A DNA stretch of 64,000 nucleotides, taken from assembly GCF_027186265.1 (NCBI RefSeq), contig NZ_CP114176.1, positions 2,790,001-2,854,000 of the forward strand, in the 5' to 3' direction. The position numbers were made by a program, and so were the translations under genes. Positions within the stretch are counted from its first letter, which is position 1. Every line of letters starts with the position of its first letter. Origin of the DNA: Lentibacillus daqui (GTDB taxonomy: Bacteria > Bacillota > Bacilli > Bacillales > Amphibacillaceae). The notes under the pieces are model-generated. The model worked only from the letters and a program-made list of their open reading frames with translations. It did no database searches and was not told the DNA's origin. Shown in pieces: positions 59,355 through 64,000 of the stretch.

Positions 59355-60713
59355 ATGGCGAATCAACATCAAAGTTTAGAATTAAAAAGAACACTGAAAC
59401 TAAGACATATTCTAATCCTTGGGCTTGCTTACATGTCACCTTGGGCTGTCTTTGATACATTTGGTATTATTTCTGAATTAACAAATGGTCACGTCCCGGC
59501 ATCCTATGTTTTGGTAATCATTGCTGTACTTTTTACTGTTTTTAGCTACAGTAAAATGGCAAGAATTTACCCTTCTGCAGGTTCAGCCTATACGTACACA
59601 CGAAAAACAATGAATACGAGTCTTGGATTTTTAGTGGGATGGGTCATCTTGCTTGATTATCTCTTTCTTCCTATGATAAACGCAGCATTTATAGAAATAT
59701 ATCTCTCCGCCGTGTTTCCGTCCGTTCCTTCATGGATCTGGATAATCGGTATGATTGCTTTTATAACTGTCCTGAACATTGCCGGTGTAAAAGTTGCGGT
59801 TTCAGCAAACTCACTATTAGTAATCTTTCAGGTACTTATTACAATATTCTTCGTCGCTTTAACCGTTCACTCCATAGTCTCGGGAAATAATGGGTTCTTT
59901 TCCTTTCAACCATTCTATTCTGATTCAATGAGTTTTTCCAATGTTTTTGCGGGGGCTTCCATTCTAATGCTATCATTTCTTGGTTTTGATGCAGTAACTA
60001 CTTTATCCGATGAAGCAATTCACCCGAAAAGAGATATTCCAAAGGCTATATTTTTGGTTGCATTTCTTGGAGGTGCTTTCTTCTTAACAGTATCGTATTT
60101 TATGCAAAGTTTATTTCCGAAGCTTGCTTCTTTACAGCAAATATCACCAGACTTGGAAAGCGCCTCCTCTAATATCGCCCTTTTTATTGGCGGTCATATT
60201 TTTAGTGCTGTTTTCCTTGCAGGAGCGTTAACAGCATGTTTGGCGTCCGGATTAGCAGGACAAACCAGTGCAACCAGATTATTATATGCTATGGGGAGGG
60301 ATAGGATTCTTTTTAAAAAAGTTTTTGCCTATCTACATCCGCGTTTTAAAACACCGGTGTTTAATATCCTGATAACTGCAATATTAGCTTCTTCGGCGTT
60401 ATTTTTAAATTTATACGCGGCTACATCCCTGATTAACTTTGGAGCGTTTGTTGCATTTGCATTCGTAAACCTGTCTGTAATTATATTTTATTTCAAGAAC
60501 CGTAACCATAAAAAGTTATCTCTCATCGGTTATGTGATCATTCCTTTTCTTGGATTCCTATTTAACGTCTATTTATGGTACAATTTGGATCCAGCTGCCA
60601 TGCTTTTGGGAATATCATGGATGGCTGTAGGTGTAATTTACCTATTATATATAACCAAATTTTTTACAAAGGCTCCTCCGAAAATGGATTTTGATGAATC
60701 TGATGTAGGTTAA
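59355..60713 (+). CDS. APC family amino acid/amine permease
   Basis: This 452-residue membrane protein has twelve hydrophobic segments and the APC family start HILILGLAYMSPWAVFDTFG, with SFLGFDAVTTLSDEAIHPKR near residue 206. It is close in pattern to the two permeases at 62127 and 63560 (shared ATRLLYAMGRDRILFKKVF-like stretch). It probably imports the amine used by the oxidase encoded upstream; the substrate is inferred from context. Confidence 0.9.
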   Translation: MANQHQSLELKRTLKLRHILILGLAYMSPWAVFDTFGIISELTNGHVPASYVLVIIAVLFTVFSYSKMARIYPSAGSAYTYTRKTMNTSLGFLVGWVILLDYLFLPMINAAFIEIYLSAVFPSVPSWIWIIGMIAFITVLNIAGVKVAVSANSLLVIFQVLITIFFVALTVHSIVSGNNGFFSFQPFYSDSMSFSNVFAGASILMLSFLGFDAVTTLSDEAIHPKRDIPKAIFLVAFLGGAFFLTVSYFMQSLFPKLASLQQISPDLESASSNIALFIGGHIFSAVFLAGALTACLASGLAGQTSATRLLYAMGRDRILFKKVFAYLHPRFKTPVFNILITAILASSALFLNLYAATSLINFGAFVAFAFVNLSVIIFYFKNRNHKKLSLIGYVIIPFLGFLFNVYLWYNLDPAAMLLGISWMAVGVIYLLYITKFFTKAPPKMDFDESDVG

Positions 60714-60740
60714 TATTACAATTTTTCCTTCGTATTTATA

Positions 60741-60780
60741 CCAAAAAAGCAGTATACTTTTTCGTGTACCGCCTTTTTGG
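60741..60780 (+). terminator. Terminator after the permease gene
   Basis: CCAAAAAAGC and GCCTTTTTGG with an inner GTATAC-like pairing form a long hairpin followed by TTATTTG. It lies 28 bp after the permease stop codon. Confidence 0.65.
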
Positions 60781-60886
60781 TTATTTGTTTCAGACATTAC
60801 GGTCCCATTTAATAAGACCATATCTTCAAGTTTCCCCGGCATATGCAAATACACCGGAAGATAAGTGCAGCTATTTTTCTATTGCA

Positions 60887-61987
60887 TTACGCCCTTGGCC
60901 GAGCTAGGGTCATGCAATGAATGTTCCCGCCACTTAAAGACCATTCTTTTGTTGGGAGGCCTATTACCTTTCTATCTGGCATAATTTCCTGTAATCTATT
61001 TATTGCCTCTTGATCACGTGGATCGTTATATAACGGAACCAAAAAAGCGCCATTTACAAAAATACCGTTAATATAGGTTACCGCTAATGGTTGGTTGGAT
61101 TCACGAGGTGCCGCATCGCCAACAACATCAAATCCTTTGTTTTCTTCCTCTGTTATATAAATAATTTCAGGTATATGGATTTTATGAATCTCAAACTTTC
61201 TTCCCTTTGCGTCTGTCTCTCTACTTAAAATATCATACGCTTCTTTAAACACTGGATACTGTGGATGATTGACATCGTCAACCCATGAAAGCGCAATAAC
61301 CCCTGGTCTTACAAAAAAGCAAATGTCATCTACATGACCATCTGTTTCATCATACAGCATACCTTGTTTTAGCCAGATTACCTTGTCCAAACCAAGGTAT
61401 TCTTTACAATTTCTTTCTACTTCCTCTTTTGACATACTGCCATTTCTATTCGGATTTAGGTTACATTGTTCTGTCAAAATAATAGTACCTTCTCCATCTA
61501 CTTGTGTGGATCCACCTTCAAGAATAAAGTGTCTAGCATCATAAGAATCTATATTTTCAAGTTCAAATAGTTTTTGAGAAAATTGTTTATCTAAATCCCA
61601 TGGGAAATATAATCCTTCGTCTAAACCTCCATACGCATTAAAGCCAAATTGAACTCCTCTCACTTGACCTTGATCATTGATAACGTAAAAGGCCCCCTTG
61701 TCCTGAGCCCATGCTTCATTTGTTGACATTTCAACCACACGAACTTTTTCACTCAATCTTGCTCTTGCGTTTTCATATTGTACCGCAGAACATATAACTG
61801 TTATTTCCTCATACTCAGCAATAGTATTTGCAACGGTAACACATACTTCCTGAGCAGGTTTACCTCCATTTCTGAAAGCAAAACCTTTTTCTGGCCAAAT
61901 AATAATGGATTCTTTATGTGGTTCAAATTCTCCTGGAATTCTAAAGCCATCTTTTTTTGGTGTAGTATTTTTAATTACGCTTGCCAT
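60887..61987 (-). CDS. aguA: Agmatine deiminase
   Basis: This 366-residue protein of the peptidyl-arginine/agmatine deiminase family has PGEFEPHKESIIIWPEKGFA near the N-terminus, NEAWAQDKGAFYV near residue 85, ILEGGSTQVDGEGT near 152 and DETDGHVDDICFFV near 210. The catalytic Cys358 is in GGNIHCMTLA near the C-terminus. It converts agmatine to N-carbamoyl putrescine and ammonia. It lies between two APC permeases, one of which may bring in agmatine. A GGAGG-type ribosome site precedes the start. Confidence 0.93.
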   Translation of the reverse strand: MASVIKNTTPKKDGFRIPGEFEPHKESIIIWPEKGFAFRNGGKPAQEVCVTVANTIAEYEEITVICSAVQYENARARLSEKVRVVEMSTNEAWAQDKGAFYVINDQGQVRGVQFGFNAYGGLDEGLYFPWDLDKQFSQKLFELENIDSYDARHFILEGGSTQVDGEGTIILTEQCNLNPNRNGSMSKEEVERNCKEYLGLDKVIWLKQGMLYDETDGHVDDICFFVRPGVIALSWVDDVNHPQYPVFKEAYDILSRETDAKGRKFEIHKIHIPEIIYITEEENKGFDVVGDAAPRESNQPLAVTYINGIFVNGAFLVPLYNDPRDQEAINRLQEIMPDRKVIGLPTKEWSLSGGNIHCMTLARPRA

Positions 61988-62126
61988 GTTATATTCCTCC
62001 TGTTTTCAAAACTTTTTAGTAAGTTACTTGTAATCAATTTATATTTATAGAGTAGAACTATGATATTTCTGGATATTCGCATAAGATAAACCCATTAAAA
62101 CCCTTTTGAGGAGACACTTTCTTCCC

Positions 62127-63512
62127 TTAGTGTGCTTGACTATCATCAAGTTCAGGTGGCTTCTTCCTGAAAAAATTGGTTAAATACAAGATATACAAAA
62201 ACCCGATCCCTGTCCAAATAAGTCCCAGTATCATGGCTGCTATTTCAAGGCTGTACCACAAATACATATTAAATCCCAAGCCCAGAAAAGGTACGATAAC
62301 GTAACCCAGTATCGCCTTGGTAGACCGACTTTTCACGCGTTTAAAGAAATAAACGATTACTGACAAATTAACAAATGTAAAGGCTGCGAATGCTCCAAAA
62401 TTGATCAATGAAGCCGCCTCCATAAGATTCAAAAATATTGCTGATAAAGCGAGTATCCCAACAAATAGAATATTAAACACAGGTATTCCGGTACGCGGGT
62501 GAATATAACCAAAAATTTTCTTGGGCAATACACCGTCACGCCCCATTCCATATAATAGTCTGGAAGCACTCATTTGCTGGGTTATACCACATGCAAGAAC
62601 GGCCACAACATATCCCGAAATAAATATCGAATGAAAAAGGTTACCACCAATATACTTAGCAATTTCCGGTGAGGCACCTTCAATATCCTTTAAAACGCCA
62701 ACATCCGGAAATAACGATTGCATAAAGTAAGTTATTGTTACGAAGAAAGCCCCAGCACCCAACGCTATGATAAAAATACCTCGGGGAATATTTTTCTTTG
62801 GTTCAATAGTCTCCTCTGCCAGTGTTGTTACGGCATCAAAGCCAAGAAATGATAAGGCCAGAATAGATGCCCCTGCAAAAACTGCTGGAAGATGAAATTC
62901 ATCTGAATAAAACGGATGAAGTGAAAATGAACTTCCATATCCCTCTCCGTATATAACGGTTCTGATTGTCAATATAACAAAAATCACTGCAACCAAAATC
63001 TGAAGGATAACCATAAGGTAGTTAAATACAACCGCTAACTTGACTCCCATCAGATTAAGGGTCGTGGTGATAACAATCGTTGAAAAAATCCAAATCCAGG
63101 AAGGGACACTTGGAAAAGCAGACGAAAGATAAATACTTGCAAGCAAAGAGTTAATCATTGGAAGAAAAAGATAATCCAGAATGGCTGCCCATCCTACCAA
63201 AAACCCTAAATGAGCGTTGATTGTTTTTCTTGTATAAGTGTATATTGAGCCAGCATACGGATAGATTTTTACCATTTTCCCATAACAATATGCAGTAAAT
63301 AAAATGGCGATTATAACTAGCATATAAGCAGCAGGAACATGACCATTTGTTATATCAGAGATAATTCCGAATGTGTCAAAAACGGCCAGCGGAGACATAT
63401 AGGCTATTCCAATGAAAACTACATGCCTTAATTTTAATGAACGTTTTAGTTGTCCCTTTGGCGATTCTTGATTAAACGGAACGTCTAATTCTTTAGCTTC
63501 ACTTAATCCCAT
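62127..63512 (-). CDS. APC family amino acid/amine permease
   Basis: This 461-residue permease is a paralogue of the one at 59355, with SLKLRHVVFIGIAYMSPLAV near the N-terminus, twelve hydrophobic segments and SFLGFDAVTTLAEETIEPKK near residue 220. It lies on the same strand as, and upstream of, agmatine deiminase (140 bp), and downstream of another permease gene of the same family. Uptake of agmatine or a related amine, or exchange for putrescine, is suggested by the neighbours but not proven. Confidence 0.9.
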   Translation of the reverse strand: MGLSEAKELDVPFNQESPKGQLKRSLKLRHVVFIGIAYMSPLAVFDTFGIISDITNGHVPAAYMLVIIAILFTAYCYGKMVKIYPYAGSIYTYTRKTINAHLGFLVGWAAILDYLFLPMINSLLASIYLSSAFPSVPSWIWIFSTIVITTTLNLMGVKLAVVFNYLMVILQILVAVIFVILTIRTVIYGEGYGSSFSLHPFYSDEFHLPAVFAGASILALSFLGFDAVTTLAEETIEPKKNIPRGIFIIALGAGAFFVTITYFMQSLFPDVGVLKDIEGASPEIAKYIGGNLFHSIFISGYVVAVLACGITQQMSASRLLYGMGRDGVLPKKIFGYIHPRTGIPVFNILFVGILALSAIFLNLMEAASLINFGAFAAFTFVNLSVIVYFFKRVKSRSTKAILGYVIVPFLGLGFNMYLWYSLEIAAMILGLIWTGIGFLYILYLTNFFRKKPPELDDSQAH

Positions 63513-63559
63513 ATAATTCCCCTTTACGTTTTTATATTTAACTCCACTATGAATACCCC

Positions 63560-64000
63560 CTACGCCTCCAATTCATCAAAATCAATTTCAGGAGGATTCT
63601 TTTTAAAGAATCCGGTCGATATAGCTAGATAAGCTAACCCCAAAACGGTCCAAATTCCCCCAATAGTCAGAGAAAAGAGATCAAGATTTACCCATAAGTA
63701 CACAACAAACAGCAATCCGATACAAGGTGCAATTAAATTACTTAGAACATAACCAAGGGAGCGTTTTCTTTCAGTTGTAAAAAAGCTTTTAACTACACAA
63801 ATATTAACAAATGAAAACGCAGTAAATGCCCCTACATTAATTAATGATGTTGCTGCTTCCAAGTCCAAAAGCAATGCGGACAAAGCCATCGCACCGACCA
63901 ATACGATATTAAGTACTGGAGAATTAAACTTGGGGTGTAAATAGCCAAAAAATCGTTTGGGAATTACTTTATCTCTTCCCATTGCGTATAATAATCGCGA
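63560..64000 (-). CDS. APC family permease, N-terminal part outside window
   Basis: Only the last 146 residues are inside the window, from SRLLYAMGRDKVIPKRFFGY at the edge to the stop at 63560, covering about four hydrophobic segments. The sequence is similar to the two other permeases at 59355 and 62127. The gene lies 47 bp upstream of the one at 62127 on the same strand, suggesting a tandem duplication. Confidence 0.85.
   Translation of the reverse strand, partial: SRLLYAMGRDKVIPKRFFGYLHPKFNSPVLNIVLVGAMALSALLLDLEAATSLINVGAFTAFSFVNICVVKSFFTTERKRSLGYVLSNLIAPCIGLLFVVYLWVNLDLFSLTIGGIWTVLGLAYLAISTGFFKKNPPEIDFDELEA

Overview
This 64 kb window has the features of a low-GC Firmicute chromosome, most likely a moderately halophilic or alkaliphilic Bacillaceae genus near Oceanobacillus, Virgibacillus or Lentibacillus. 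The reasons are AT-rich intergenic DNA, strong GGAGG-type ribosome binding sites, CcpA-type cre sites, PRD-domain sugar regulators, ribonucleic antiterminator (RAT) leaders, LXG toxins and typical Bacillaceae protein families. No rRNA, tRNA or CRISPR array was seen. The genus is inference.

Region 1 (1-24.2 kb) is mainly a beta-glucoside utilisation region. It holds a GH4 6-phospho-glucosidase with a divergent RpiR-type regulator and a perfect 13-bp inverted repeat between them. A lic-type operon on the minus strand follows (GH1 enzyme, EIIB, EIIA, a small membrane protein, EIIC), with a LicR-like activator upstream. A LicT-like antiterminator controls three RAT/terminator leaders: before its own gene, before a lipoprotein-phosphatase/bglP/GH1 operon, and before a further GH1 gene. 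HAD and histidine phosphatases are scattered among these genes. An LXG polymorphic-toxin locus (11.6-15.7 kb) with immunity-like genes and IS debris interrupts the sugar genes.

Region 2 (24.2-36 kb) is a polyol catabolic operon on the minus strand: lipoprotein binding protein, two ABC permeases, a zinc polyol dehydrogenase, xylulokinase, an MtlR-type regulator and a mannitol-type PTS EIICB. A sequence like an MtlR box lies upstream of the first gene. Two SDR dehydrogenases follow.

Region 3 (36-45.5 kb) holds a secreted beta-helix protein, a YhfK-like NAD(P)-binding protein with a decayed MerR gene, and a LacI/GH32/MFS fructan-sucrose cluster with operator and cre site. It ends with an unusual operon of two DUF1538 membrane proteins followed by a double-domain P-II-like protein.

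Region 4 (45.5-54 kb) contains an M20 amidohydrolase, a DUF3100 membrane pair, a winged-helix regulator and a rearranged cytosine-deaminase-family amidohydrolase. It also has an ankyrin lipoprotein, a frameshifted LysR gene and an Rpn-family C-terminal fragment. Region 5 (54-64 kb) carries acetoin/2,3-butanediol dehydrogenases, then an amine-use group: flavin amine oxidase, GNAT acetyltransferase, agmatine deiminase and three APC permeases, the last one cut by the window end.
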